IMG/VR virus record: IMGVR_UViG_3300030098_004824
Coordinates: 1-64,000 of that record
DNA: 64,000 bases
Source of the DNA: a virus
Direction: 5' to 3' (one strand)
The position numbers were made by a program, and so were the translations under genes. Shown piece after piece: positions 33,601 to 42,900 of the stretch. Within the stretch, counting starts at the first letter, position 1, and every line of letters begins with the position of its first letter. Under the pieces are notes generated by a model, which was not told where the DNA came from, ran no database searches, and saw only the letters and a program-made list of their open reading frames with translations.

Positions 33601-35357
33601 TTGGTGCAGGTTCAAGTGTACTTGACTTCTCTATAGATCTTAAAGGATATGGTTATGGTGTTGGTGAAAAATTAACAATTCCTAGAAGTGGATTGACTGG
33701 TATACCAACAACTTCTGACTGGGATGGAAATGAATTCTTACTTACAGTTCAAAAAGTATTTAAAGATGAATTTACTGGATGGACTCTTGGTGAACTTCAA
33801 TTATTAGATTCTCCACAAGGTAGTTTTGATGGAAATAAGAGATCATTTAATATAACTCTTGCAGGTAGTTTGATATCTATTCTTGCTAAGAGAGGATCTA
33901 GAATAAATGTTCAAGATGTTCTTTTAGTCTTTGTTAATGATGTACTTCAAGTTCCTGGTAGAGGATATGAATTCCCTGGTGGTAGTTTAATAACCTTCAG
34001 TGAAGCACCTAAAGAAGGTGATACATGTAAAATACTATTCTATAAAGGAACTGGAAGTACGGATGTTACTTTTGTAGAAGTAATTGAAACTGTTAAACCA
34101 GGTGATATGCTTACAATTAGTGCAAATCCAGATAAGGGACATCCTTATTATTGGAATGAAAATGGAAGAATGGTTCTTAGAATTGATTCTACTGATAAAG
34201 TAACCACACCAATTTATAATGGTCCAGGAAATGTATCTGATGAAACATTATCAAGACCAGTTAAATGGTGTAGACAAACTGAAGATAAATTTATTAATGA
34301 AAAAATAGAATCTAAAGATAGACAATTATATGAACCAATTATCCATCCATATGCACATATTATTAAATCTGTTGGTATTGGTTCAACAGTAGTATATGTT
34401 AATAATGTGAGACCATTCTTCAATCCTTCTAATGAAAATGATCAAACAGTTACATTCCAAGATAAAGTTACCTTTATAAATCAAGATTCTTTAGTTGGTG
34501 CAAGTGCAACTGCAATTGTTTCTGCAGCAGGAACTATTTCTTCTATTGATGTAACTAGTGGTGGTGTTGGTTATTCAACTGCAACTGTTAGTGTTGCAAG
34601 TACTGTTGGTATTGGTACGTCTACTCAATGTTTTGGTAATGTTACTATAAGTGCTGGTGGGACAGTTTCTGGTATAGCAATCACAAGTCCTGGTGTTGGA
34701 TATACATCATCAAATCCACCAGTTGTTCTTATTACTCCACCAACTATTGGTGATAAGGAGGAAAACTCTGTAGTCACTTTTGCTGGTGAGCAAGGTATTA
34801 TTGTTGGATTTGGATCTACTAATGTTGGTGTTGGAACAACTCAATTATTCTTTGATTTACATATTCCACTTAATTCTTATTTGAGAAATGCAAATATTGC
34901 TGGTGCTGCTTTAACATTGAGTGTATTGCAACAAAATGATTACTTTATGGTATTTGATAGTTGTGCTGGTACAGCATCAACTACTATTAGATCTTTAGAT
35001 AATCAGACTGGAAATGTTGTTGGTATTGGAAGTTCCTTTATAGATAATGTGTATGTCGTTAAGACTGCTGAAGATATTGATGGACCAGCTGGTTATGATG
35101 GTATTGGTAACACAACTCTTAGAAGAGTATTCTGTGATATCCAAGATGATTTTACACATGATTATGCAGGATTAATTACATCAACTTATTGGGGTTCCTT
35201 TAGTTGGGGTCGAATTGATGTTAAATCAAGAGCTGGATTAAATTCTTATACCGCATATACTTTGGGTGGTATAGGAACTAATGATGTTACTGGAATTCAA
35301 ACTTCTATGAAAGTTCAAAGGACAGTTGCATTGAAATATAAAAATTATGATACATAA
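21606..35357 (+). CDS. Giant baseplate-associated protein (gp7 position)
   Basis: A continuous 4,583-codon gene, the longest in the window, exactly where T4 has gene 7 (1,032 aa). The N-terminal 230 residues look like an attachment domain (VKFNNVVQNQLPQYVRNEFP; LIENFLKQYY). The rest is a chain of beta modules: many VGIGTT/VGLGTT turns; GSGY..PP-type repeats; RG..GT..H modules (CVRGFSG, IERGVNGV, VRRGWMGT); and a YHYH-like domain at about 1270-1300 (GWAYDGHPIYGPYGY). Three HD-type beta domains (VDLVHDGSYSY, LNIVHDNTDAY and a VVDNDTDD variant) lie at about 2650-2960. Likely a wedge-anchored fibre or adhesin. Wedge role inferred from synteny. Confidence 0.75.
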   Translation: MPVTGIATHRVKFNNVVQNQLPQYVRNEFPLIENFLKQYYISQEFDGAPVDLIQNIDQYVKVDEITNLTDSAVLKGNITEYVTTINVNQYYSEQLDGFPDSYGIIKIDNEIITYTGKTANSFTGCVRGFSGISSHISPDNPEQLVFESTNAATHLDGATIHNLSNLFLKEFLRKTKRQILPLLDERQFSSDLDENVFIKQSKDFYSSRGTDRSFEILFKSLYNKEVDVVKPREFLFTPSNSDYRVTNDLIVEAIEGDPTNLELATLIQQPYAFGSGIEKAYAPITAVEKIVSNEGNNFYQLSIDAGYSRDISVDGATYGKFSVIPRTRNIGQVSAGATFFDVDSTVGFGTTGELSVTYNDASIGIVSYTSKSLTQFYGVTNVTSPILDGTNIGIDTCAYGQSTVDSTERIKVRINSVINRLEYPKDAYYYNAGDTANISALGRKSRNFKTKNWVYNNYALYNVKSVSLVDSSDQTWDITLFVDHDFKINDSITIVGQDGVDRNGQVVDVLSVKSLTIKGQGGLNINETYTINRNISKTSSTTFIDARKYACNVQNVYEDDKEIVVASPSLPSYTINTDDRTVKFSGTYVGTELLITSGSLADHGYYTGDAIQYDTNITTTTSYDGWGNTITKNVSGERLFPTGLYFVKRVSANSIKLAKSRTDLFNGDFVEVESSTTVVDQTIKPYSFKDRTLSSQKLIRKFADPVYDGNANTETNPGYTGMLCNGVEILNYKSNDVVYYGQIDKIDVLDPGLDYDVVNPPSLLIEDSVGTGATGSVSVKGVLTQLRVLDTGFDYLDKPTVTISGGNGTPSEVLVNMKKIDHSTSFFADLDSDQVGLGTTSGTLGEWYETIGFSTFHKFRNNEKVIYDSGNQSGVGGLSTNAVYYVSTMIGLGNTTESFTKIKLYPTLSDSLAGINTVVLTSYGEGRHALRSFEKKSVLAGINVVSGGIYENKQRKVAASGVSTSKDQITIKDHDYKDGEIIKYTAGDSGIGGLTDGSEYYITKIDNDTFKLSTVGVGTTSGVDFYQKTKQYINLTSIGVGTHTFNYPGITVTVSGNVGVASTGLETFQASVQPIIRGTITSATLDDKGSGYGTGEIINYNRKPDVSLISGEQAQITPIVVDGKIVEVVVLNKGKQYSSPPDIRISGDGTGASVTPILSDGLLSSVKVVESGSGYTQQNTSGIVVFTGRGANFDPHIQKWTVNLAQKNRAHIDEDDGIIEDGINRSFGLQYSHVYAPRKYRQSVSSVDQDGNILYGNKDLYKEQGQEQVRDEHSPIMGWAYDGHPIYGPYGYISKEGGLIERMRSGYIEEASKKTNRPSLIEFPAGFFVEDYTYKPLTQDTVLDKNNGRFCVTPEFPNGTYAYFATIDNIISQEAPFSGYFEPVFPYFIGDSFYAKPNEFNLHRTSNQDEFDLNDTEYYRNTKPYNLIEGKINYKYLTIPNNLNQTASIKGVSPGRIEKIGIVTAGSGYRVNDELVFDNTGTKGAGVSARVSKLKGVSVDNISVATSSITGVEIYPFTKNEYILYSDNPHNFNNLDIISITGLSTESSGLEGNYIAGIETGTYVFAGVGTTGGGGLGPATSTGMVSDINVVGNLGFNHIRENDIIGIGTEEVRVLNVLENASALRIERGVNGVTGTSHTAGAVLRIDQRKIKINAGFKTDHNYRINKQIYFNPSETVGLGTTSGVGIGTTIFFTGITSTNLGISSIYIPTQALYIPGHNLKTGDQVTYSPGNGGSGMSVGMGTTTPENAAGITTLTDGQTLYVAKYSNDIIGLATVRVGLGTTGIFVGLVTNYPLGRQTPLYFRTLGVGNSHSIKTNYSPITGEIVRNLVTIDTGISTHGIHVGHDVDVDVNTGTTTSFDFQYDDFYRKLIVNPRSFDGGNITTSTNSITITDHNWQTGQKIIHQSDGPAEGLGTNEIYYVVKVDKDTIKLSDSYYNATQFVPKTIGIGTTGTNGSIKPINPPLEVYRDATVTFTLANGSLGYEVQGTSYPAFQLNFYKDSNFKYQYDTNDLEKKFNVQRVGVTGVDGTAKVTLSVNKNTPDLLYYKLDTVEVSSLPAVKSEINVDGEVRGNNEFASKTSLYNGTFRVSAGAADTSFSYSVTRIPENTSYISTENATILYTTNCTHTVGPIADVEIKDAGKNYYSLPGITTITTGGGKNAVLEPSSTSIGLIKTVNIDKIGFDLSIDKTVRPSVILPNIIKINSFASFESIGISSQGKGYSTAPSLKVFDGKDDTLITDLDLRYDTGDTSVEILKNTYGMNNVPPKIIPTGNTNGVGISTVGFNTITKYATITLDVGFSTANTFPFVVGDRVLIEGISVGVGSTGKGFNSSAYNYKLFTITSTDPNIGGVGATVSYSLDGDYDDGEIVGLYDGDNSAGRIIAEKTFPVFNAILKFNDFAIGETVESDTTSGSVEAWDRQNGILRVSTSDNFVVNERIKGLASKTEGLASSVTTYNSSFELSPLTKVIKGSETVSGFLNESIQRVQDSLYYQNFSYALRSEVDYDTWDDAISASDHTAGFKKFSDYQLVTPPTEGTDNNMTVGISSNSMEITNELVGFVDLNCVYDFDLVRENVLWQGGGFSSDEIYFNSRILTDYYESAGNRVLLLDDFSGLFNSNPRPTRYSLVDQWPLNTHRSLKYFLFYRDRRFTGEKECMVVDLVHDGSYSYMNQYGGVDTKQALGTFDFQVDGIDGQLLFFPYKYSINDYDIGFIAYSLDDNILGIGTTNIGGIAQLDTTSCSTWAGGNPGFTTTLVSVGHTYRSMKLLVSMSNNNNEHQFNELNIVHDNTDAYAVDYGELDTSQTLTRRESTGFGTYYAYLDSGNMIVKFIPKNNGIGVTINTIQVGLGSDIPNGIGTANMLHADLIAKSTAIESSGSPGFHTVGSYNENFDAGYFFVQVSDSTNNMHSVHEILVVDNDTDDTVGTTYDLEYGVVETNTGLGTFGSRFNGTTRELLFTPKAGLAVTVTSYMNAWTFLDAPSDTLEFNNGMIRTGYGLYEGTENAIKRSFDLTHELNPVFERYWVGNDSNIVSVSADTIKIPNHFWVSGESVKYKHNGGITSAIGIGQSNFAGIGNTTYLPEDLFIIKISEDKVKLASSAENALKRIPIALDITSVGIGTSHRFVSTNQNAKAILSIDNVIQSPVVATAITTVLSDQVWSVDEHISVSGITSFFGSDIIKVGDEIMKIKAVGVGSTNQFKVRRGWMGTQIGYAHTNTLVTKINGNYNIIDNVCTFAEAPFGNVPLSSTTNAPDERDWIGIATGSSFQGRTFMRSGVEDEANETYYRNLIFDDFSNDFNGIDKSFTLKSNGSNVSGFSTENAVMLINDVFQAPGATSNYTLAESSGVTTATFTGFAASIGNDVNTAGIPLGGVLLSVGSTEGLGYQPLVSAGGTVTIVSDQLILGTGLTNPGSISTITIGNTGSGYRARTEYEILTEIASPVGIGSTVIYLKNRNSVFGLIDLLNTGSNIKIGIGTWTSPVDVVSVGGTFVRFHPDHVQGHVIPVDTPVKIEVSNPTVGFANVTAIVSDLQDGGFIGLSTAAYNPMTGIMTVTTLSEHGMSEGDHIKIRDKTLAFSCNAGVGVHTYSGGTVGAAFTDNSNNAYTVTDAAYVGSTGLLTLTIGSHSLTTSNDIWIGANKIVFTCDEDGHATDHPYPRTTDPAYNTGLDIVSKTATTITVNVGIGSTTDAKLYPRESDPISGRWIKTSNVSSKSFEVQVLDNAPSTNRSTHVFQYAHPNAIVVGEKIPEYHVGFATILTGTGHISTNVSITNTEQRFYSKRTISNVGYNSVTGMTTVTTTTPHGLIDDDFVKVSGIAFTCDYKSEVNISGIAYSAASGIMTVTTSAGHGLTTYGTVASTVILTGIGMTCQLDNGSSTHTYPRTNDPTYNGNKVLEVLSSTQFVVNVGISTVPTFYQSGGTAQGAIIAPRPSDPASNGSEVLRVVSPTSFEINSGISTRVHRYARGGTVDKITELEIDSPLSYENLPLYYSSSSISGVGSNATVDLTVGAGSSVLDFSIDLKGYGYGVGEKLTIPRSGLTGIPTTSDWDGNEFLLTVQKVFKDEFTGWTLGELQLLDSPQGSFDGNKRSFNITLAGSLISILAKRGSRINVQDVLLVFVNDVLQVPGRGYEFPGGSLITFSEAPKEGDTCKILFYKGTGSTDVTFVEVIETVKPGDMLTISANPDKGHPYYWNENGRMVLRIDSTDKVTTPIYNGPGNVSDETLSRPVKWCRQTEDKFINEKIESKDRQLYEPIIHPYAHIIKSVGIGSTVVYVNNVRPFFNPSNENDQTVTFQDKVTFINQDSLVGASATAIVSAAGTISSIDVTSGGVGYSTATVSVASTVGIGTSTQCFGNVTISAGGTVSGIAITSPGVGYTSSNPPVVLITPPTIGDKEENSVVTFAGEQGIIVGFGSTNVGVGTTQLFFDLHIPLNSYLRNANIAGAALTLSVLQQNDYFMVFDSCAGTASTTIRSLDNQTGNVVGIGSSFIDNVYVVKTAEDIDGPAGYDGIGNTTLRRVFCDIQDDFTHDYAGLITSTYWGSFSWGRIDVKSRAGLNSYTAYTLGGIGTNDVTGIQTSMKVQRTVALKYKNYDT

Positions 35358-35363
35358 TAAATA
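35357..35363 (+). promoter_or_regulatory. Late-promoter motif ATAAATA (gp8)
   Basis: 19 bp before the gp8 ATG at 35383, overlapping the stop of the giant gene. Confidence 0.6.
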
Positions 35364-35382
35364 ATAAAAAAACTCTGTCAAA

Positions 35383-36933
35383 ATGTCTGCTATTATAACT
35401 GATCAGATTCGAATATTAAATGCTAAGAATTTTGTTTCTGGCGTAACTTCTACTGCGAATGCATATTATTCATTTATTGGATTGCCAAATCCAAATGATT
35501 ATCAATCTGATTGGGATTCTCTACCACCAGCTCCTAAAGATAATTTTTCTGAAGAGAATGATTATTGGGATACTATGGTTGCATTAAAAAAAATTAATTC
35601 GTCGGATGTAAGACAAGTTATTCCAAAAAGAGCATGGTCTTCTGGAACAACATATGATATGTATAGACATGATTATAGCAGATCAAAGACAGCATCGGTT
35701 TCTGGAGCAACTCAGTTATATTCTTCATTTTATTATGTAATGAATAGTGATTATCAAGTTTATATTTGTTTGCAAAATGGAAGTAATCCTGATTATCCTG
35801 CTGGAAGACCTTCTTTAGATGAACCAACATTTACTGATTTAGAACCAAGAACAGCAGGATCAAGTAACGATGGATATGTTTGGAAATATTTGTATACAAT
35901 TACTCCAAGTGATGTTGTAAAATTTGAAACTGTTGATTATATGTCAGTTCCTGCAAATTGGGAGTCTGCAACTGCTAATGCTGCTGTTAGAGACAATGCA
36001 GTTGATGGATCTATCAAGATAGTTACTGTAACTAATCGTGGTGTTGGTCTTGGTACTGCAAATAGGACTTATACAAGAGTTCCTATTAAGGGTGATGGAA
36101 GTGATGCTGAATGTACTATTGTTATAAACAATGATTCTAAAGTTGATACTGTAACAGTTTCAAATCAAGGATCTGGATATACTTATGCTAATGTTGATTT
36201 AATAGCTGGTGGAGTTCCAACAGGAACTACAATTCCAACTATGGATGTTATCATATCTCCTAAAGGTGGACACGGTAAAGACATTTACAGAGAACTTGGT
36301 GCATATAATGTTCTTTTATATTCAAGAATTGAAAATGATAATGAAAATCCAGATTTTGTAACTGGAAATCAAATTGCTAGAGTGGGAGTTATACAAAATC
36401 CAGAAGTTAGTAGTGGAACTTTATTATCAGTTGATAAAGCAAGTGCAGTAAATGCAGTAAGATTAACTGGTACTGGTTATAGTTCTGCATCATTTACTGC
36501 AGATTCTTATGTAACTCAAACAGTTGCAACAGCAACAACTGCGGTTGGAAGAGTTGTAAGTTACAATCCAACAACTGGAGTATTGAAATATTGGCAGGAT
36601 AGATCTGTAACTGGGTTTGCTACTGTTGGTACAGCAATAACTGATCCAAAATACGGATTTAATTCAAATCAATTTACTGCTACTCCTTCATCAGGTGGAA
36701 GCATAACAATTGTTCCTTCAAGTGGATCCAATTTATCAATAGATACATCTTTCACGGGTATATCTACTGTAATAAATAGTAAAACATATTACCTTGGTCA
36801 ATCATTTACTGCTGGAATAGCGGGTCCTGAAGTTAAAAAACACGCAGGAAACATAATTTATGTCGATAATCGACCAGCAATAACCCGATCAGCTAATCAA
36901 AAAGAAGATATTAAAGTTATCTTGCAGTTCTAA
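35383..36933 (+). CDS. 8: Baseplate wedge protein gp8
   Basis: A 516-aa protein with the gp8 signature N-terminus (ITDQIRILNAKNFV, then YYSFIGLPNPND..W.....PPAP) and YDMYRHDYS, DSDYQVYICLQN-like and DGYVWKYLYTI blocks. In T4 gp8 (334 aa) dimerises in the wedge. The extra length here comes from a C-terminal half containing GVGLG and NQGSGYTYANVDLI repeats shared with other virion proteins of this phage. Followed 6 bp later by the DUF4815 protein. Confidence 0.9.
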   Translation: MSAIITDQIRILNAKNFVSGVTSTANAYYSFIGLPNPNDYQSDWDSLPPAPKDNFSEENDYWDTMVALKKINSSDVRQVIPKRAWSSGTTYDMYRHDYSRSKTASVSGATQLYSSFYYVMNSDYQVYICLQNGSNPDYPAGRPSLDEPTFTDLEPRTAGSSNDGYVWKYLYTITPSDVVKFETVDYMSVPANWESATANAAVRDNAVDGSIKIVTVTNRGVGLGTANRTYTRVPIKGDGSDAECTIVINNDSKVDTVTVSNQGSGYTYANVDLIAGGVPTGTTIPTMDVIISPKGGHGKDIYRELGAYNVLLYSRIENDNENPDFVTGNQIARVGVIQNPEVSSGTLLSVDKASAVNAVRLTGTGYSSASFTADSYVTQTVATATTAVGRVVSYNPTTGVLKYWQDRSVTGFATVGTAITDPKYGFNSNQFTATPSSGGSITIVPSSGSNLSIDTSFTGISTVINSKTYYLGQSFTAGIAGPEVKKHAGNIIYVDNRPAITRSANQKEDIKVILQF

Positions 36934-36939
36934 AGAATT

Positions 36940-39900
36940 ATGTCTCAGCAAACAAATCTTAACGTCGCACCCTATTTTGATGACTTTGACGCTGCGAAGG
37001 ATTATCATAGAGTTTTATTTAAACCTGGATACCCAGTACAGGCTAGAGAATTAACTGGTTTACAATCAGTTCTACAGAACCAGATTGAAAAATTTGGTCA
37101 ACACTTTTTTAAAGAAGGTGCTAAAGTAATACCAGGAAATACAGGATACACTCAACGTTATAAATGTGTTCAGGTAAATAATAATTATCTAGGAGTTCCA
37201 GTTGAAGCTTATGCTGATCAATTAGTAGGAACAAAGATAACTGGAGAACGTTCTGGTGTTACTGCGTTTGTTGATAAAATATTACTTCCAGAAGATTCTG
37301 AAAGAGGTAATTTAACACTTTATATAAACTATTTAAATTCAAGTACTACAAATAATTCTACTGAAGTATTTTTTGATGGTGAAAATTTAACATCCAATTC
37401 AACAATAACATCTGGTCTTCTTGGTAATACAACAATTGCTCCTGGTACACCATTTGCAACAACATTATCTACTGATGCATCTGCTACTGGATCTGCATTT
37501 CAGATTCAAGATGGTGTTTATTTTATTAGGGGTAATTTTGTAAATGTAAATCAAGAAACTCTTATTCTTGATCAATATGGAATAAAACCAAATTATAGAG
37601 TTGGATTGTATGTTGATGAGGAAATAATTAATGCTGATATAGACGAAAATTTAAATGATAATTCTCAAGGTTTTAATAATTATTCAGCACCAGGTGCTGA
37701 TAGGCTTAAAATATCTGTTAGATTATTTAAAAAAGCAACAAATGATTTTGATGATGATAGTTTTGTTGAACTTGCTACTATTATTAATGGGCAAATAAAA
37801 ACTCAGGTTAAAAAGGGTGTTGGTGGTGGAGGAGTAGGAAAAGAAGATATTAATGATACACTTGCAAGAAGAACTTATGCAGAATCTGGTGATTATTATG
37901 TTAGACCATTTGATCTTACTGTATTAGATTCTTTAAATAATGGTATTGGTAATAGAGGTATTTTTGAGGAAGGTCAATTTACATATGGTGGAGCAACAGC
38001 ATCTGATGATTTAGCACTTTATAAGTTTTCTCCAGGTAAAGCATTTGTTCGTGGTTATGAACTAGAAGTAGATAATCCAGTATTTTTAGATGTTAAAAAA
38101 CCAAGAACAACTAAAACTGTTAAAGATCAATCTATAATATACAATACAGGTCCAACTTTAAAAGTAAATAGATCTCTTAGAAATCCAGATGTTGGTATCG
38201 GTAACACTTATGTTTTAAGTCTTAGAGATCAAAGAGTAGGACTTAGCTCAGATACTACGGCTGTTGGTAGTGAAATTGGAGTAGCAAGAGTTTATGATTA
38301 TAGATTAGAATCTGGTTCTTATAGTTCTAATTCTTCATTAAATGAGTGGAATTTAGCTTTATATGATGTTCAAACTTATACTTCTATTACAGTAAATCAG
38401 GCAGTTACTCTTACAGTACCAACTTTTGTTAAAGGTGCTAATAGTGGTGCCACTGGGTTTATAAAAACTGCGGTTAGTAGTAGTGCCTCAATAACATTAT
38501 ATGAAACAACTGGAGAGTTTATTAAGAATGAAGCATTGATAATTGATGGTATTCCTGATGGTAGAATAATTACAGCAATAACAAAATATACATTATCTGA
38601 TGTTAAGTCTGTTTTTGGATCAAATAATAGACTTACTGGTGGTGATAAATTTAATGCTGATGTAGTTCAATCAGAAAGTCTTTTTATTGGGGCTGCAAGA
38701 ATAGGACAACAGAGTAGTAATTCAAGTACAGTAACAAGTGCAAATCCATTATTTCCTGGAGATATAAAGGTTGGTAACTTAGTTCAATATAGTGATTTAG
38801 AAACCAGTAGTGATCCTGTAATGGGGAGAGTAACTGCTGTTACAAGTTCTAATATCACTATTGCTGGAGTAACAACTGTTCCTGGAATTGTTAATGGTAA
38901 AATGCCAATTGCTAGTGTTGGGCATACTAATGGATATAATGCATCTGATTTTGCCGTAGTTTCTACTAAGTTAACTGGTTCTTCAGATAATACACTATAC
39001 ACACATTTACCAAATACTTCTATTTCTAATGTTGATTTAACTGATGCTACATTAACTATTAGAAAAACTTTTACAGTTGATATAACAAATGGGCAAATTG
39101 ATGCTTCTACTATTCCAACTGCAGGAACAAATGAAACATTTTTAGCATTTGATGAAGAAAGATATGCATTAATAAGATCTGATGGAACAACTGAGCCATT
39201 AGATGCCTCTTGGTTCTCATTTGGTGGTGGTGGATCTACTTGCCAAATTTATGGACTTGGTGGAAATGACACTGATGCAACTCTTATTGCTACTTTAAGA
39301 AAAGGTAAGCCTAAAGCAAAAATAAAAATAAAAAATAGAGTAAATTCAATAACAGTTAATTTATCAAAATATTCTGGATCTGGTATTGGAGCTACTACTT
39401 TAAATGATGGATTAACTTATGGAAATTATCCATTTGGAACTAGGGTGCAAGATGAAATTATATCTTTGAATGTTCCTGATATAATTGAAATACACGGTGT
39501 TTTTGAATCAGAAAATGTAAGTGATCCTACTGCACCAGCAATGAATATTACTTCTATAAGTAATTTTACTGGAACAAGTTCTGATCTATTAGTTGGTGAA
39601 GTAATAAAGGGTGTTAAAACGGGTGCAATAGCTATTGTTGCCGAAAAATTAACATCTACAAAGATTACTTTCTTATATAAGAATGATATAAGATTTAAAG
39701 AAGGTGAAAGAATTACTTTTGCAGAATCAAATACTACAGCAACTATTTCTACTCTTGAATCAGATAGTTTTGATATATCTGCAAACTTTACTTATGAGAA
39801 TGGTCAAGAACCAACTTTTTATGATTATGGTAGAATAAAGAGAAAAGTATCTGCTGAAGAACCTTCTAAAAAATTAAAAATATATTTTAAGAGTGCATAT

Positions 39901-42900
39901 TATGATTCTACTGATACTGGAGATGTTACTACAGTAAATTCTTACGAAGATTTTAATCCTTCTACTGAAATTCCTGGTATTGGTGGATTCCGTGCAACTG
40001 ATATAATTGATATTAGACCAAGAACTTCTGCTTATACAGTTGCAGCAGATGCAAGATCTCCTCTTGAATTTGATGGAAGAACATTTAATGCAAATGGCAA
40101 TTCTTCTGCAAATATGTTGGCATCTGATGAATCAATATTTGCTCATTACGCATATTATCAAGGTAGGAAGGATAGAGTTTATTTAACAAAAGATGGTAAA
40201 TTCCAAGTTAAATATGGAGATCCATCTGATAGTCCAAATCTTCCAAATCCAGTTGATGATGCTTTAGAAATAGCACAAATTGCATTACCACCATATCTTT
40301 ATAGTATTGATCAAGCTTCTGTTAAATTCATGGAGCATAAGAGATTTAGAATGGTTGATATTAAAGGTCTTGAGAATAGAATAAGAAGTCTTGAATATTA
40401 CACATCTTTATCTTTACTAGAAACAAATACTGCTAATTTATTTGTTTCAGATGCTGGTGGATTGAATAGATTCAAATCAGGATTTTTTGTTGATAATTTT
40501 AGTGGATTTAAACCACAAGATGATAAAATCAAAATTAACAATAGTATTGATAGAAAGTATAATGAACTTAGACCTAGACATTATACAAATGCAGTTGATT
40601 TGGTATTTGGACCAGTTATAAATGTAGATCCAACTGCTGATTTAGCATTTTCTGCCATTGAAGGTAATAATATAAGAAAAGCAAGTGATATTATTACATT
40701 AGATTATAGTGAGGTGGAATATATTAAACAAAGTTTTGCAACAACATCAGAAAGTGTAACACCTTTCTTAATTAGTTTTTGGCAAGGAACTCTTGAATTA
40801 ACACCTGCTACAGATACTTGGATAGACACTGTTAGATTGGATCCAAAAATTATTCAAACTGAAGGTGATTATGCTGCTACAATGAAAACTTTAGCAGAGA
40901 CTGAAGGTGTAGATCCACAAACTGGAATGGGTCCAACAATATGGAATCCTTGGGAAACTACTTGGACAGGTGTAAGTGAAATTGAAAGTCTTGGTAATAT
41001 GCAAGAAACCACTAGTGATGGTCCTGAATGGGATGTTGGTGGTTGGCCAAATGGTGACCCTTCAACTAACCCTGCTCAAATATTCTTTACAAGAACAACA
41101 ACGGTAACGCAAGATCTTTATAGAGAAACTGTGAGAGAAGGTGTGGCAAATAGAAGTGGTACTAGAACTATCGTAACTGAGTCATATGATAAACAAAGTC
41201 TTGGTGATAAGATTGTAAGTAGAGATTTAGTTCCTTATATGAGATCAAGGAATGTTGAATTTGTTAGTGAAAGAGTTAAACCTCTTACAAGATTATATGC
41301 TTTCTTTGATGGTGTTAATGTAAGCAAGTATTGTGTTCCAAAATTAATAGAAATTGAAATGGTTTCTGGTTCATTCCAAGTTGGAGAAACTGTTAAAGGA
41401 GTCTCTCTTGCGAGTGGTGTTGGTGATGTACAGATACCTGGAATGTCACCACAAATTACATTCAGAGCTGCTCAAGCAAATCATAAAAAAGGTACTTACA
41501 ATGCCCCATCAAAGACCTTTACTGATAATCCATACAATAATAAACCACTATCTTCAGCATATTCATCAACTTCAACGATATTAAATGTTGATACCTATTC
41601 TTTGGGTGACCAGGCTAGTGGTCAATATTGGGGATGGGTAGAAGAAGGAATGGTTCTTACTGGACAAACTTCTGGTGCTGAAGCAAAAATTACTAGTGTA
41701 AAACTTGTATCCGATTTATCAGCAGTTTGTATTGGTAGTTTCTTTATTCCAAATCCAAATAATGTAAATCATCCAAGATTTGAAACGGGAAGTAAAGTAT
41801 TCACTCTTACTGATGAGTCAACAAATGATCCTGATGAAGCATCAACTCTTGCAGATGAATCATTTACTGCTGCTGGTACATTAGAGACTGTACAGGAAGA
41901 AATTTTATCAATAAGAAATGCAAGAGTTGAACAAAAACAAGAATTCCAAGAAAAACATGTTAATGAATCTCTAGGAACTCAAGTTGTTGGTACTCAAGTT
42001 GTTAGTCAATCTGAAGAGGATATTTATGTTGGATGGTATGATCCTCTTGCACAATCATTCTTAGTTGAAGAGGGTACTGGAGTATTTGTTACTAAATGTG
42101 ATGTATTCTTTAAAACAAAAGATGATATGGACATACCTGTGGTATTCCAGATTAGAACTATGCAAAATGGATTACCCACACAACATATTTTACCATTCTC
42201 AGAAATTGTAGTAGATCCATCTGATGTTAATGTTTCTGGTGATGGATCAGTTGCTACAACAATTGAGTTTAAAGCACCGATTTATCTTGAGGGTAAAGGT
42301 ACTGAATATGCTATTGCTTTGGCATCTAACTCAACAAAATATAGTGTTTTTATATCAAGAATAGGTGAAACTGATCTTATTCAAGATACGTTTATTTCTA
42401 ACCAACCATATTTGGGTTCTTTATTCAAGTCCCAAAATGCTTCTACTTGGGAACCAAGTCAATGGGAAGATCTTAAGTTCACATTGTATAGAGCAGATTT
42501 CATAGGATCTGGTAGTGTTGAATTGTACAGTCCTGAATTGAAAGAAGGTAATGGACAAATTCCAACATTAATGCCAGATTCCTTAATCTTAAAATCAAGA
42601 AAGATTAGAGTTGGTTTAGGAACAACTTTATGGGGTGATCAAGTAGGTAAAGGATATGAAAATGGTAATACTTTTACTCAAGATGGTACAAATGCTACAG
42701 GTAGTTTAGTTGGAACTGCTGGAACTGCTTCTGCAGAATTGGCAATAGCTAATGCTGGTATTGGATATACTCCTTTAAGTGGTAGTGCTATTTTCTATGA
42801 TGTAGATTTAGTAACTCTTAGTGGTCAAGGTAGTGGTGCAAAAGCAAATGTTAAGGTTACTAATGGAGTTGCTGTTGCTGCTACTGTAAGTAACGCTGGT

